NCBI GenBank assembly: GCA_039938515.1
Contig: JBDUUL010000010.1
Coordinates: forward strand, 248,001 to 312,000
Reading direction: 5' to 3'
Source of the DNA: Nitrososphaera sp.
GTDB taxonomy: Archaea > Thermoproteota > Nitrososphaeria > Nitrososphaerales > Nitrososphaeraceae
DNA length: 64,000 nucleotides
The notes beneath the pieces were generated by a model that had not been told where the DNA came from, did no database searches, and saw only the letters and a list, made by a program, of their open reading frames with translations. The position numbers were made by a program, and so were the translations under genes. Below, piece by piece: positions 17,745 to 26,159 of the stretch. Position 1 is the first letter of the stretch. Every line of letters begins with the position of its first letter.

Positions 17745-18500
17745 GTGGCTTTGGTCGTAGGCGTTGATTTTGGCCTTGTCAGGGTAGTCATAGCACTTGC
17801 CATGTTTGCAAGCTCGTCATACTTTGACCTCAAAAAGCGCGAGGTAAGCGACTACCTGTGGATGGTATTTGCCGCCGCAGCCGGCATCGTGTACATTTTC
17901 GACTTTCCGTCAAGCGTCGGCGAAGGCCTCGAGATAATGGTCTCTATGGGCGTGACGGCTGCCGTGGCGTACGGAATCTACCGGGCCGGTCTGTTTGGGG
18001 GCGCCGACATGCTTGCGCTTATCACGCTCTCCGGAATCCTGCCTCTTTATCATGGAAGCCTCCTCGGCATCAAAGGGACTTCAATCCATCCGTTTGCCCC
18101 CATAATCGTTCTTACAAACGCGATAATCCTGTCGGTTGCCCAAGTAGGGTTCAACGTCGCAAGAAACCTCTCGTATTATTCCAAGCACTCTGGCAGGCTC
18201 TTTGAAGGGCTACAGCACGAGCCGGCGTCCCGCAAGGCCTTTGCCATCATAATCGGTCACCGCTCGAGCAACCCTCAGTTTGCGTTTCCAATCGAAAAGG
18301 TATCAAGCAAGGGCAAGCGCGAGTTTGACTTTGCCTTAAAAAACGCCGAAACCGCAGAGTACGAGGTAAAGAAGGACGTATGGGTCACGTCCGGCACACC
18401 GTTTCTGCTCTACTTTTTCGCCGGGTTTGTCGCCATGATCCTTGCAGGCGACCTGCTGGTAGCCGCATTCAAGGCTGCCGGGGCTATTGCAATCCATTAA
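17745..18500 (+). CDS. A24-family prepilin/preflagellin peptidase (FlaK/PibD type)
   Basis: A 251-residue integral membrane aspartyl protease that removes class III signal peptides from archaeal pilins and archaellins. The two catalytic aspartates are visible: Asp28 in S-Y-F-D-L-K-K-R-E-V-S-D and Asp88 in G-G-A-D-M. Several hydrophobic segments surround them. The start is GTG at 17745, preceded by a clear GGAGGT ribosome-binding site at the right distance. A hydrophobic C-terminal helix may be a further membrane anchor. No pilin genes are in the window. Confidence 0.88.
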   Translation: MALVVGVDFGLVRVVIALAMFASSSYFDLKKREVSDYLWMVFAAAAGIVYIFDFPSSVGEGLEIMVSMGVTAAVAYGIYRAGLFGGADMLALITLSGILPLYHGSLLGIKGTSIHPFAPIIVLTNAIILSVAQVGFNVARNLSYYSKHSGRLFEGLQHEPASRKAFAIIIGHRSSNPQFAFPIEKVSSKGKREFDFALKNAETAEYEVKKDVWVTSGTPFLLYFFAGFVAMILAGDLLVAAFKAAGAIAIH

Positions 18501-18506
18501 TTAAGG

Positions 18507-19259
18507 GTGCAGGCGCCTGAGCATGGTAAAATGCCAAAGAGGCTTTATGCGGTAGGCGTCGGACCCGGCTCGCCGGACTACATTACTGACGGAGCAAAGA
18601 AGGCAATCCGCGATTCGGCCTACGTAGTGGGCTACCGCTACACCCTTGCCACCATAGAGCACCTTATCGACCGCTCAGTACAGCAGGTCGTTGAAGTCAC
18701 GATGAGGGACCAGGAAGGCACGTACCAGCGCGTATTTGCCTCAATGAAGGACGGGCAGTCATGCGCCGTACCTTTTACCGGCGACGTGAGTTTTTCCGAG
18801 TCCGAGGTAGTCGACAGGCTGCTTGAAATCTTTGGCGAGGACAACTCGGAGCTTGTGCCTGGAATCAGCTCCGTGCAGGTTGCCGCAGCTCGCGCCAAGG
18901 TGCCGCTTGACAAGTCAATCGTCCTCACCTTCCATGTCACCGGCGACATAGAACAGAAAAAGTCGCTCCTTCTGCAGCAGATAAGGGCCGGCATGAGCGC
19001 GGTCATTATACCGCGGCCTTGGCCCAAAGACCGCTCCAGGCACTTTATGCCAAAGCAGATCTCTGCCTTTCTGAGGGAGGGCGGCGTCGACACGACGAAA
19101 TTGCCCGTCTGGGTTTTTGAGGACCTCACCACTGACAAGGAACGAGCTTTCTTTGGCCGGCTCGACGACCTCGAGTCAAGGCCGGACAGCGACGAGTTTT
19201 CGGACCTGACCGTCATGGTTATCGACCAGGCAAAGAGGCAGACGTACCTCGAGTTCTAG
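18507..19259 (+). CDS. cbiE: Cobalt-precorrin-7 (C5)-methyltransferase CbiE
   Basis: A tetrapyrrole methylase-fold enzyme of the cobalamin pathway that transfers methyl from SAM to C5 of the corrin ring. It has the N-terminal V-G-V-G-P-G-S-P-D-Y SAM loop and the V-P-G-I-S-S-V-Q-V-A-A-A-R-A motif characteristic of CbiE/CobL-N. ATG at 18531 is the more likely start, since family homology begins there; GTG at 18507 would add eight residues. It is a stand-alone gene here, separate from other cbi genes, close behind the prepilin peptidase. Nitrososphaera-type archaea make cobalamin, which fits. Confidence 0.88.
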   Translation: MQAPEHGKMPKRLYAVGVGPGSPDYITDGAKKAIRDSAYVVGYRYTLATIEHLIDRSVQQVVEVTMRDQEGTYQRVFASMKDGQSCAVPFTGDVSFSESEVVDRLLEIFGEDNSELVPGISSVQVAAARAKVPLDKSIVLTFHVTGDIEQKKSLLLQQIRAGMSAVIIPRPWPKDRSRHFMPKQISAFLREGGVDTTKLPVWVFEDLTTDKERAFFGRLDDLESRPDSDEFSDLTVMVIDQAKRQTYLEF

Positions 19260-19325
19260 TCGATGCTAAGCGGTCTATTTCAAAAATGAAATGACTTTAA
19301 ATACACAGACTGCATTTCTTTGCTT

Positions 19326-19451
19326 ATGTCAATGGATAAGCCTGTTGGCATAACGGAGGTCAAGGCCGCTTCCAAGTGTTGCGTCGAATGCGGTGCTCGA
19401 ATGGCTAGATCGCTCAAAGTTTGCCCCGCTTGCGGGGAGATGCAGGCCTGA
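19326..19451 (+). CDS. Tiny double-CxxC zinc protein, 41 aa
   Basis: From ATG 19326 to TGA 19449, preceded by an AT-rich TTTAAATACA box about 30 bases upstream. It encodes two knuckles, C-C-V-E-C and C-P-A-C, separated by ten residues: a minimal zinc ribbon. Small proteins of this type are common in this phylum and easily missed. The upstream TATA element and the leader argue that it is expressed as its own unit. Confidence 0.6.
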   Translation: MSMDKPVGITEVKAASKCCVECGARMARSLKVCPACGEMQA

Positions 19452-19533
19452 TCTGACTATTCCTCCTTTTTATTCTTGCAATAAATTGTAATCAATCCCG
19501 GAATTGCAGAAATTTCTGCAAATCCTGCAGCCG

Positions 19534-20109
19534 CTATGTCCCGAGCCCGGAGGCCGCGTTTATGCCTCCCAGCTGCTGAATAAACGCCCACTCCACGACG
19601 GCCCCCGCATAAAGGACGGCAACCACGATTCCTATTTCTATTAGCGCCGGGACGACCGAGTCGTGGAAGAACAGCCTGGCCCGCCCCTTTATCCACGGCT
19701 TGTCTTTTGCCAGCTTGTAGACTAGCATGCCGCTCCTTGACATTGCAAGGCCGTAGGAGAACAGCTCCATCGCCCCAAAGGGGGTCAGGAGTATGACAAT
19801 AGGAGGCACGCTTGAAAGGGCCGGAGACGATTTTGCCATGGCAGAAAATACAGAGCCGGTCTCAAACCCCGAAAACATCCCAAGCACGGTACCGGCGGCC
19901 GGGATAAACATGCCAAGAGCAATGCGAGCATTGTTTGCAAAAATCCCGTTCTGGTCTATGTTGCCTATCTGGTCCTGGAACTGCTTTTTGAGATCCTTTG
20001 CATCCTGCTCGCTTAGCGGAGTCGCGGCTCCAACCGAGTATGCTATCATAAAAGCCGCCATGCCAATTACAAGGTACAGAACGCGACGGCCCCTAATTTT
20101 CGGGCGCAC
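19534..20109 (-). CDS. SpoIIM-like (stage II sporulation protein M family) membrane protein
   Basis: A 191-residue integral membrane protein with four to five hydrophobic segments. The pattern F-A-N-N-A-R-I-A-L-G-M-F-I-P, followed by G-T-V-L-G-M-F-S-G-F-E-T-G, then L-L-T-P-F-G-A-M-E-L-F-S-Y, matches the SpoIIM/DUF95 family. In archaea the family has no known sporulation role; membrane remodelling or transport is possible. It is divergent from the antiporter gene. Confidence 0.7.
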   Translation of the reverse strand: MRPKIRGRRVLYLVIGMAAFMIAYSVGAATPLSEQDAKDLKKQFQDQIGNIDQNGIFANNARIALGMFIPAAGTVLGMFSGFETGSVFSAMAKSSPALSSVPPIVILLTPFGAMELFSYGLAMSRSGMLVYKLAKDKPWIKGRARLFFHDSVVPALIEIGIVVAVLYAGAVVEWAFIQQLGGINAASGLGT

Positions 20110-20199
20110 GAATGCTTCAGCGGCGGGCGCATTCTATAATGGTTTTGTCATGTTCCTACGGAAGCTTGTTTTTATTAGCGGTATGCGCAATCACTGCCG

Positions 20200-21474
20200 G
20201 TGAATTCGACAGCCACCCAGATCACACACCAACTGTTTCCGCAGTTCTTCAACCCCACGACCGACGTTGTAAAGCTGGTTGTACAGGACTTTGCAGTGAT
20301 CATGGTAGTCGCCGCCATCATGCTCGCCATAACGTACAAGCTCCGCCAGCCCATGGTAATAGGCTACATTCTTGCCGGCATGGTCATAGGCCCGTACACA
20401 AATCCCTTCGGGCTGGTTCACAGCATAAGCACTCTCAATCTTTTCGCACAGCTTGGAATAATCATGCTCCTCTTTGTCACCGGCACAGAGTTTCCCGTGG
20501 CAAAGCTGCGTTCGCTTGGCCGCATTTCGCTTGTAGTGGCCCTTGGCGAGTCGATAGGCACGCTTTTGATAGTCTTTTTCACTGCGCAATACCTTGGATT
20601 TTCAACCACAGACTCGCTCTTTCTGGCGCTTGCGCTTTCGGTGACAAGCACGGTAATAACAATAAGAATCCTCGAAGACATCGGGCTTATCCGGGACAGG
20701 TCGACCAACCTTATTCTCGGAATCCTGATAGTCGAGGACATTATCGCAATCAGCCTTTTGGGTGTCCTCCAGTCAGTTGCCGTTGCAAACGGGGTGTCGA
20801 TTGTAAACATTGCAATAACGCTTGCCATAGTAGGCGGGTTCATCGGGGGAGTAATTATCATCGGCTCAAGGGTAGTCCCCCGGCTGATAGACAGGGCGGG
20901 CAGAACAAACGACTATGCGCTGCTGCTGATTAGCATCCTCGGCCTTGCATTTGGCCTCTCTTATGTAGCAAGCAGCCTGGGCATGTCTGTCGTGATTGGC
21001 GCGTTTTTGGCCGGCGTGCTGGTCGCCGAGTCTAGAAGCGCCGCTGTGGCCAGGATAATAACCATCCCGCTCCGGGACATGTTCTCTGCCATATTTTTCA
21101 TCTCCATAGGCGCGCTGATGGACGTCTCGGTGATTCCGCGCTACATAGTTCCGGCAGTAATTCTCATACTCACCTCGTTCTCGTCCAAGCTCCTCATAGT
21201 AACAGGCATGCTCATGCGCGCCAAGTTTGACAGCGCAACGGCTCTTCGGACGGGCTTTGGAATTTCGGCCACAAAGGGAGAGATGTCGCTTGTGATTGGA
21301 AAGGGAGGTCAGGATGTAAATGCCATTTCGGCCTCGATTCTCCCGATCCTAGGCGTCGTGACAATAGTGACCACTTTTCTCGGGCCGTTTATCATCCGCA
21401 TTGGGACGAGGTTCCGCGTCTCAGAGCCCGAGCCTGCCGAGGAAGGCTCGAACAGGCCCGAGGGTGAAGCCTGA
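20200..21474 (+). CDS. CPA2-family cation/proton antiporter (Kef/NapA-like)
   Basis: A 424-residue membrane protein with about 12 hydrophobic segments. It has the family's first-helix pattern R-Q-P-M-V-I-G-Y-I-L-A-G and the glycine-rich V-T-G-T-E-F segment in TM3. The likely ion-binding element is I-V-E-D-I-I-A-I near residue 180, where CPA2 members use a single Asp. No TrkA-N/RCK domain is attached, so it differs from full-length KefB/C. The start is GTG at 20200. Expected to exchange Na+ or K+ for H+ across the membrane. Confidence 0.88.
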   Translation: MNSTATQITHQLFPQFFNPTTDVVKLVVQDFAVIMVVAAIMLAITYKLRQPMVIGYILAGMVIGPYTNPFGLVHSISTLNLFAQLGIIMLLFVTGTEFPVAKLRSLGRISLVVALGESIGTLLIVFFTAQYLGFSTTDSLFLALALSVTSTVITIRILEDIGLIRDRSTNLILGILIVEDIIAISLLGVLQSVAVANGVSIVNIAITLAIVGGFIGGVIIIGSRVVPRLIDRAGRTNDYALLLISILGLAFGLSYVASSLGMSVVIGAFLAGVLVAESRSAAVARIITIPLRDMFSAIFFISIGALMDVSVIPRYIVPAVILILTSFSSKLLIVTGMLMRAKFDSATALRTGFGISATKGEMSLVIGKGGQDVNAISASILPILGVVTIVTTFLGPFIIRIGTRFRVSEPEPAEEGSNRPEGEA

Positions 21475-22119
21475 CTACTGCATTATTGTCATCAGGTGCA
21501 GGTTGCGTCCTACGATGTCAAACTGCTCCGAGGGCCTGTCGGGGAACATGGCCAGAATCTTTTCTCTCTCCTTGCGCCTTTTCTGCTCAAGCAGCAGGCC
21601 GGCGATGTTTCGCGACCTGTTAAGGTGGTCAAACACCAGCGTGTATTTTATTTTTGAGAGAAGCTTTGCGATGCCGTCCTTTATCCTCTTCATGAGCGAG
21701 TCTCGTATCTCGCATAGCCCGCGTAGCTGTTCTACGGTTGATTTGCTGTCGCTTCTGACCGCGATGATTACCCGTCGCTTTTTGCGCCTTCCGCCGCTCA
21801 TCTTCACAATGTTTGTCAGGTTGTCTGCTATTGCAAAATAAATTGCAAGCATCTCCATCCTCTGCACGCCAAACTTTTCGTTCTTGGTCGCGGGTCGGAT
21901 GTTTCGAATCCTGCTGGTCTCGGTGTAGTGGTTGTACCAGGCAATGGAACCGGAGGGCGAGGCGTCAGCATCTATAACAATGCTGTGCAGCTGCAACTGG
22001 TGATTATAGGCATAGATGTGTATTTGAGGATATCCAATAGTCTCGCCATGAGGAATGTAGAAGCTATTGATATGATATAGATAATATAGAAAATTTCTAC
22101 AAAATCCGTGTAAATCCAC
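21475..22119 (-). CDS. RNase H-fold protein
   Basis: Residues ~45-180 of this frame show the acidic set of the ribonuclease H fold: V-I-D-A-D-A-S-P-S-G (first strand and turn), Q-R-M-E-M-L-A-I-Y-F-A (helix A Glu) and V-R-S-D-S-K-S-T-V (second Asp), then N-R-S-R-N-I-A-G. This is an RNase HI-like arrangement. The N-terminal ~40 residues from the GTG at 22119 look unconvincing (Tyr/His rich); the true start may be an internal TTG before Q-L-H-S-I-V-I-D. It abuts the end of the antiporter gene and lies back to back with a small ORF at 22120. Confidence 0.65.
   Translation of the reverse strand: MDLHGFCRNFLYYLYHINSFYIPHGETIGYPQIHIYAYNHQLQLHSIVIDADASPSGSIAWYNHYTETSRIRNIRPATKNEKFGVQRMEMLAIYFAIADNLTNIVKMSGGRRKKRRVIIAVRSDSKSTVEQLRGLCEIRDSLMKRIKDGIAKLLSKIKYTLVFDHLNRSRNIAGLLLEQKRRKEREKILAMFPDRPSEQFDIVGRNLHLMTIMQ
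22075..22095 (+). promoter_or_regulatory. TATA-rich promoter region for the small ORF at 22120
   Basis: The run GATATAGATAATATAG lies 25-45 bases before ATG 22120, the right distance for an archaeal TATA box. It falls inside the questionable N-terminal extension of the opposite-strand RNase H-fold gene, which supports a shorter start for that gene. Confidence 0.45.
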
Positions 22120-22245
22120 ATGGCTGATTTAGCTGTGGAAAAATACACAATTGAGGTTGATGGTGTGGCCCCAAAGCGTCATCGTTCTCCAGCCGGTGGT
22201 CACGGCATCGGCTATCGGGGTTTCCAGTCAACCTCTAAGGAATGA
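22120..22245 (+). CDS. Small basic hypothetical protein, 41 aa
   Basis: An ATG-to-TGA frame of 42 codons. The N-terminus is acidic (A-D-L-A-V-E-K-Y-T-I-E-V-D-G) and the C-terminal half basic, rich in His and Gly (R-H-R-S-P-A-G-G-H-G-I-G-Y-R-G). A TATA-like run sits at the expected distance upstream. It is divergent from the RNase H-fold gene. Codon use and composition are protein-like, but the family is unknown to me. Confidence 0.5.
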   Translation: MADLAVEKYTIEVDGVAPKRHRSPAGGHGIGYRGFQSTSKE

Positions 22246-22294
22246 CTTGCAGTTCTATAGCATGAAGTGGAGAACAAAAACCTATCTGCCATAT

Positions 22295-22314
22295 ACTATA
22301 GGACTCAATATAGT
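22295..22314. promoter_or_regulatory. Inverted repeat ACTATA-N8-TATAGT
   Basis: A perfect 6-bp inverted repeat with an eight-base spacer (arms 22295-22300 and 22309-22314). It lies between the small ORF and the 3' end of the CHAD gene at the edge of the phosphate/polyphosphate block. Related CTATA elements recur between the pst genes, so it may be a regulator site, although its position downstream of the CHAD gene is unusual. Confidence 0.35.
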
Positions 22315-22340
22315 GTAGGTTCATCTATGCAGGTCTTCGT

Positions 22341-23180
22341 TCAGCGGACCATGAAGGCCGAAAACTTTTGAAATTCCTGCTTCCTGTGAGCCCTTTCCAG
22401 TGCAAGCAATTTTCGCGCGTCCTTTGAGTCGTGGACCGACAAAAAGTCGATGGTGATGTCAGAATCGTGCACGTTGCCAAGCAGATCCTGGAGTTCATGG
22501 AGCACGTCCTCCGGGTCCTTCTTGCTGTCCAGCGGGTGGCCCGCTTCTGCCAGTATGTCCACGAGCTTTTCCACATAGGGCTTTTTGAGATCCTCAGAGA
22601 TGACATCAAGGGCGTACCTGAGCTTCTTGCAGTCCTTGCGGGCCTCGTGAAGCTCGCTAACCTTTGTCTCGTCCCCGAGAACCTGCGGCAGCAGCTTCTT
22701 CAGATTCTTGTTGAGCCGGCGGATCACCTTGTCGACCCTGTCCTCAACCTTGGAGTTGCTCAGGCTGTCAAGCGCGATGGCCTTCTGCCCCTTGCCTTCT
22801 GAAGAAGCCATCGCCTCAAGCGAGTGGCCGAGTTTTATTGCCCTGTTAAGTTCAGCCTTCCTCCTGGCCTCTATGTCTCTGAGAAGCGTCTGGCTGTTTG
22901 CCTCGGTGCCATAGGAGAGTATCCTGCTTTTTATCACGTCGCAGTCGCGCACCCTGCTGTTTGCGCGGAAAAACTCTTTGTACGTTTTGATGTATTTGGA
23001 ATTTGCTTCGCGGACCTTCTTTGGCGTCAGGGAAAATGCTGCGTCTAGCTTTCGGAGGGACGTACGGGCGTCGTGGACGTTTTCCTGCTTCTGCGGGTCA
23101 TCGAGGTAGGCGGCAAGCCTCGTGGCCATCTTTCCCTGGCTCCTTTCGAGCTTTGTCTCAACCTCCTTCTTGATTGCCAA
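22341..23180 (-). CDS. CHAD-domain protein (polyphosphate-binding type)
   Basis: A 279-residue all-helical CHAD protein. It has conserved His and basic clusters: V-H-D-A-R-T-S-L-R-K-L-D-A near residue 35, N-S-R-V-R-D-C-D-V near 75, and E-L-H-E-A-R-K-D-C-K-K-L-R-Y near 197. CHAD domains bind polyphosphate through these basic faces. The gene starts at TTG 23180, seven bases after the stop of the dTMP-kinase-like gene, and so belongs to the same minus-strand unit (SixA, Ppx/GppA, kinase-like, CHAD). A role in polyphosphate storage or localisation is inferred from family and context. Confidence 0.88.
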   Translation of the reverse strand: MAIKKEVETKLERSQGKMATRLAAYLDDPQKQENVHDARTSLRKLDAAFSLTPKKVREANSKYIKTYKEFFRANSRVRDCDVIKSRILSYGTEANSQTLLRDIEARRKAELNRAIKLGHSLEAMASSEGKGQKAIALDSLSNSKVEDRVDKVIRRLNKNLKKLLPQVLGDETKVSELHEARKDCKKLRYALDVISEDLKKPYVEKLVDILAEAGHPLDSKKDPEDVLHELQDLLGNVHDSDITIDFLSVHDSKDARKLLALERAHRKQEFQKFSAFMVR

Positions 23181-23187
23181 GCGAACA

Positions 23188-23967
23188 TCACTGGTGCGTC
23201 GAGTGGATGGGTCCTAGGAAGGTGTCTATCCTGCCCTGCAGGTCGGCGTTGAGTTCCTGTATGGACCTGTTGCCGTTTATCAGCACCAGGTTGTACTGCT
23301 TTTGCATGCTCAGAAACTGCTTGCTAATCATTTTCTGGTAAATCAAAAACGACTCGAACATGTCGTCGGAGAGCCCAAGGTCTGCCCCAGACTCGTAATA
23401 GTCAAGGAAGGTGTTTTTCTGAAATACCCGATGCACAAGTTCATTTGCATCAACGTCAAGGTAGAATACAAGGTCCGGCACTAGCGCAAAGCCGTACAGG
23501 TCGTGCGACCACTTTTTGCTAATGCCCCTCACGGCGTCGCGTGCCATGAGCGTATAGATGTACCTGTCAGCAAGTACGATGTAGCCGGCCCTGAGTGCTG
23601 GTATGATCTTGTTTTCAAGCTGGTCAGCAAAATCCGCGGCATAGAAAAGGCTCATCGTGCGCCTTCCAAGCATGTGCTCGCGCTTGGCGTCCAGTATTCC
23701 CTCGCCTATCAGCTCGGACCTGCGCAGGCCGGTGTTAAGCACTGCATGGCCGTCAGCCTCCAGCTTAGTGGTTATGAGGGCTATCTGGGTGCTTCGCCCG
23801 GAGGCGTCAGGTCCCTCTATTACAATTAGCCTTCCCTTCATCTCTGTGTCCTTGATGTACGAAATGCCCTTGCCGTAAAAGCGGGCCATTCTGCTGTTGC
23901 CCTTGTTGTCGGAGCCGCGCTTTGCACGAATCTTGCTGGCTCTTTCAGTAACCGACTGCTGGCTCAT
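23188..23967 (-). CDS. dTMP-kinase-like P-loop protein with Arg in place of Walker A Lys
   Basis: A 259-residue P-loop kinase of the thymidylate kinase family. Strand and P-loop read V-I-E-G-P-D-A-S-G-R-S-T-Q, where the usual Walker A lysine is arginine. The D-R-Y motif (L-A-D-R-Y-I-Y-T) and an A-R-D-A-V-R-G segment follow. Its ATG overlaps the stop of ppx/gppA by four bases, so the two are translationally coupled. Position inside a polyphosphate unit suggests the substrate may not be dTMP; transfer to or from polyphosphate is one possibility (inference). The ~45-residue basic N-terminal extension is also unusual. Confidence 0.8.
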   Translation of the reverse strand: MSQQSVTERASKIRAKRGSDNKGNSRMARFYGKGISYIKDTEMKGRLIVIEGPDASGRSTQIALITTKLEADGHAVLNTGLRRSELIGEGILDAKREHMLGRRTMSLFYAADFADQLENKIIPALRAGYIVLADRYIYTLMARDAVRGISKKWSHDLYGFALVPDLVFYLDVDANELVHRVFQKNTFLDYYESGADLGLSDDMFESFLIYQKMISKQFLSMQKQYNLVLINGNRSIQELNADLQGRIDTFLGPIHSTHQ

Positions 23968-25502
23968 ATCGCAAGCCTTTCCGTAAGTTTTGAGCCCCCT
24001 TGGTGCCAGTGCTGATTGCGGACTTCGAGCTTTAGCGCCACCGGGATACCAAAAGCCTGTTCAAAGTTTGCGACCGCATTTTTGAGGAGCATCTGGGGCA
24101 TGTACCTCTTTGATGGCGAAGTCACCTTCATATCTATTTTTTTTCCCTTCATGACCCGGAACTGAAGCCTAATCCCGGTGCGCTCGATTATCGAGGAAAG
24201 AGTCAGGCAGGCGGCTATCTTTTCTATCGACCTCTTGTTCTGCGACTCAAGTATCGTGCGGTAGCGAGAAAATATCCAGTCGGCAGTCTTGCCCTTTCTT
24301 GTGTAGATTATAGAAAGCGCGAGTATGAGCTGCTCACGGTGGGTGAGGAACCTGTTGTCTTCGTCAATCATCATGTAGAATAGGTTGTTCAGGTTTGCAG
24401 TCGGCGGAAGCGTATGCAGCTCGCGAATGGCATGGGTGAGTATCATTTTTTCGCGCTCGCGCATAAGGCCGGCATCCTGCAGGGGCATTACCATCGAACG
24501 CGTCCGGGCCGGCAGGACCTCCGGCCTGCATGAGGCCAACACGAACGACCTTGCCCGCTCAGCAGTTATTGGTTCCTTAAAGCCATCAGGGTCACGGATA
24601 TAGACTGAAAGTATCCCTTCGCGCAGTCCCTGCGCGCTTACAATGATATTCTCAAAGCCCATCTTTTGCATGAGTATTGTAATCGCGGTAGAGCCGGCGA
24701 TTATGGTCTGTATCCTGTTGCTTCCGATTGCCTTGACAGACTCTATCTTTTCCGGCCCCATCCTGTACAGGTCCTCGCTTATGGAAGAAACATCAGAGTA
24801 CTCCATGCGATAGTTGTGGATTTTATCAAGCTCGTAAGCGATAACCTCCTGGTCGTAGCGCGCTATGGCTCGAAGAGCCCCGCCGACGCCGACGAGCTCG
24901 GTATCGGGGCTCAGCCCAAGGTCATCGACGCCGGGAAGGGTCTGCTCGACGTGCCTGCGCATCCTGCCGTACGCCTTTTTTGAAAAACTGCCGTCGCTTT
25001 TGCCAAACATCTGCGTGAGCCTCAGCGCGCCCAGCGGGTATGACTTGATTCGCTTGATGGAATAATTTTCAGTGTAGACAAGTTCCAGGCTGCCCCCGCC
25101 GATGTCGAAAAAAAGAGCAGTCGGAATGCAGGTTGACTGCAATGCCCCGATGTAAGAGTAAATGGCCTCCTCCTGCTCCGAGAGAACCTTGAATCTAAAA
25201 CCGGTATTGCGCTCGATATAACTTAGAAACTCGTCGCGGTTTGCAGCCTCTCTGACGGCGCTTGTGGCGACTGGCAGCACATGGGAAATCCTGTCGAATT
25301 TTATCATATCGCGGAACAGCCTCAGCGCCTCTGCGGTCCTTGCGGCAGGCTCGCTTGCTATCCTGCCGGTCTCCTGCATTCCCTCGCCGAGACGGACCTT
25401 GACTCCCTCCTGCTGATAAGCGCGAAAGCAGCCGTCCTCCTTGACGTCGTAGTTTACAAGCTTGACGGAATTAAAACCGAGGTCAATGACGGAGACCTTC
25501 AT
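23964..25502 (-). CDS. ppx: Exopolyphosphatase / guanosine pentaphosphatase (Ppx/GppA family)
   Basis: A 512-residue ASKHA-fold phosphatase. It has the phosphate-1 motif V-I-D-L-G-F-N-S-V-K-L, catalytic-base region S-E-Q-E-E-A-I-Y-S-Y-I-G-A (Glu in the E-E-A segment), and phosphate-2 motif F-F-D-I-G-G-G-S-L-E-L. The C-terminal ~200 residues form the helical HD-like domain of long Ppx proteins. It releases phosphate from polyphosphate ends. It sits in one minus-strand unit with the kinase-like and CHAD genes, with SixA just upstream, and beside the Pst uptake system: a phosphate storage and recovery module. Confidence 0.9.
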   Translation of the reverse strand: MKVSVIDLGFNSVKLVNYDVKEDGCFRAYQQEGVKVRLGEGMQETGRIASEPAARTAEALRLFRDMIKFDRISHVLPVATSAVREAANRDEFLSYIERNTGFRFKVLSEQEEAIYSYIGALQSTCIPTALFFDIGGGSLELVYTENYSIKRIKSYPLGALRLTQMFGKSDGSFSKKAYGRMRRHVEQTLPGVDDLGLSPDTELVGVGGALRAIARYDQEVIAYELDKIHNYRMEYSDVSSISEDLYRMGPEKIESVKAIGSNRIQTIIAGSTAITILMQKMGFENIIVSAQGLREGILSVYIRDPDGFKEPITAERARSFVLASCRPEVLPARTRSMVMPLQDAGLMREREKMILTHAIRELHTLPPTANLNNLFYMMIDEDNRFLTHREQLILALSIIYTRKGKTADWIFSRYRTILESQNKRSIEKIAACLTLSSIIERTGIRLQFRVMKGKKIDMKVTSPSKRYMPQMLLKNAVANFEQAFGIPVALKLEVRNQHWHQGGSKLTERLAI

Positions 25503-25590
25503 CGGGAAATTACGCCCTCCGAATTACTGGCGGCGCGCAGCAACGAAAAAAATGAAAACCGTACTTTGTTATTAACATTATCTACATAGG

Positions 25591-26124
25591 TCATTTTTTC
25601 TGAATCTTTTTCAGGTGTCGCGGGGTCAACAACCATCGGAGTTCTCCCTGCGCCTTCGGCTGAAAGGATGTTACCGCGACTTTTGCGAGACCCGATTTCT
25701 TTAGCACTATCCTTCCCTGCGCCGAGCTGTTGCCGCCACTGAAAACAAGGTCGCCTATCATGCTTGACAGAAACGGCTCATGGCCAACTAGCAGGACTGA
25801 TGATTCTCGCTTTACCTGAGACAGGCGCTTGTAAAAGTCAGAATGGCTCGATTCTGGCTTGAGCTCGTCCCACAGCTCGATTTTCTTTTTCGCCTTGAGC
25901 ACTTTGGCGACAATTTCCGCGGTCTGGAGCGCTCTCTTTAGCGGGCTTGATATAATGGCATCAAACTTGAGGCCCAGGTCCGACAGAGATTCTGCTACCT
26001 CCTCCACCTCCTGTTCCCCTGTTACTGTAAGCGGCCTCTCAGAATCCTTGTTGCCGGAAGGGAGCCTTTTCCCTGCTTCGCCGTGCCGTAGAATGTAGAG
26101 CTCCACACCTATTGCCAAAGCCAC
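25591..26124 (-). CDS. SixA-type histidine phosphatase
   Basis: A 177-residue histidine phosphatase. It has the R-H-G motif in Y-I-L-R-H-G-E-A, a second catalytic segment S-S-P-L-K-R-A-L-Q-T-A, and the late V-G-H-E-P-F motif carrying the second His. Its size matches SixA, which dephosphorylates phosphohistidine on signalling proteins; related proteins also attack polyphosphate-linked substrates. It heads the minus-strand polyphosphate unit, about 90 bases upstream of ppx. Confidence 0.85.
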   Translation of the reverse strand: MALAIGVELYILRHGEAGKRLPSGNKDSERPLTVTGEQEVEEVAESLSDLGLKFDAIISSPLKRALQTAEIVAKVLKAKKKIELWDELKPESSHSDFYKRLSQVKRESSVLLVGHEPFLSSMIGDLVFSGGNSSAQGRIVLKKSGLAKVAVTSFQPKAQGELRWLLTPRHLKKIQKK

Positions 26125-26159
26125 AAGCTATATCAAATTTTGTCCCGCGCGGCAAAAGC

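Noticed and set aside
22295-22314. Inverted repeat as transcription terminator of the CHAD gene
   Set aside because: Arms are only 6 bp, AT-rich and without a T-run on the relevant strand; a protein site fits better, though not proven.
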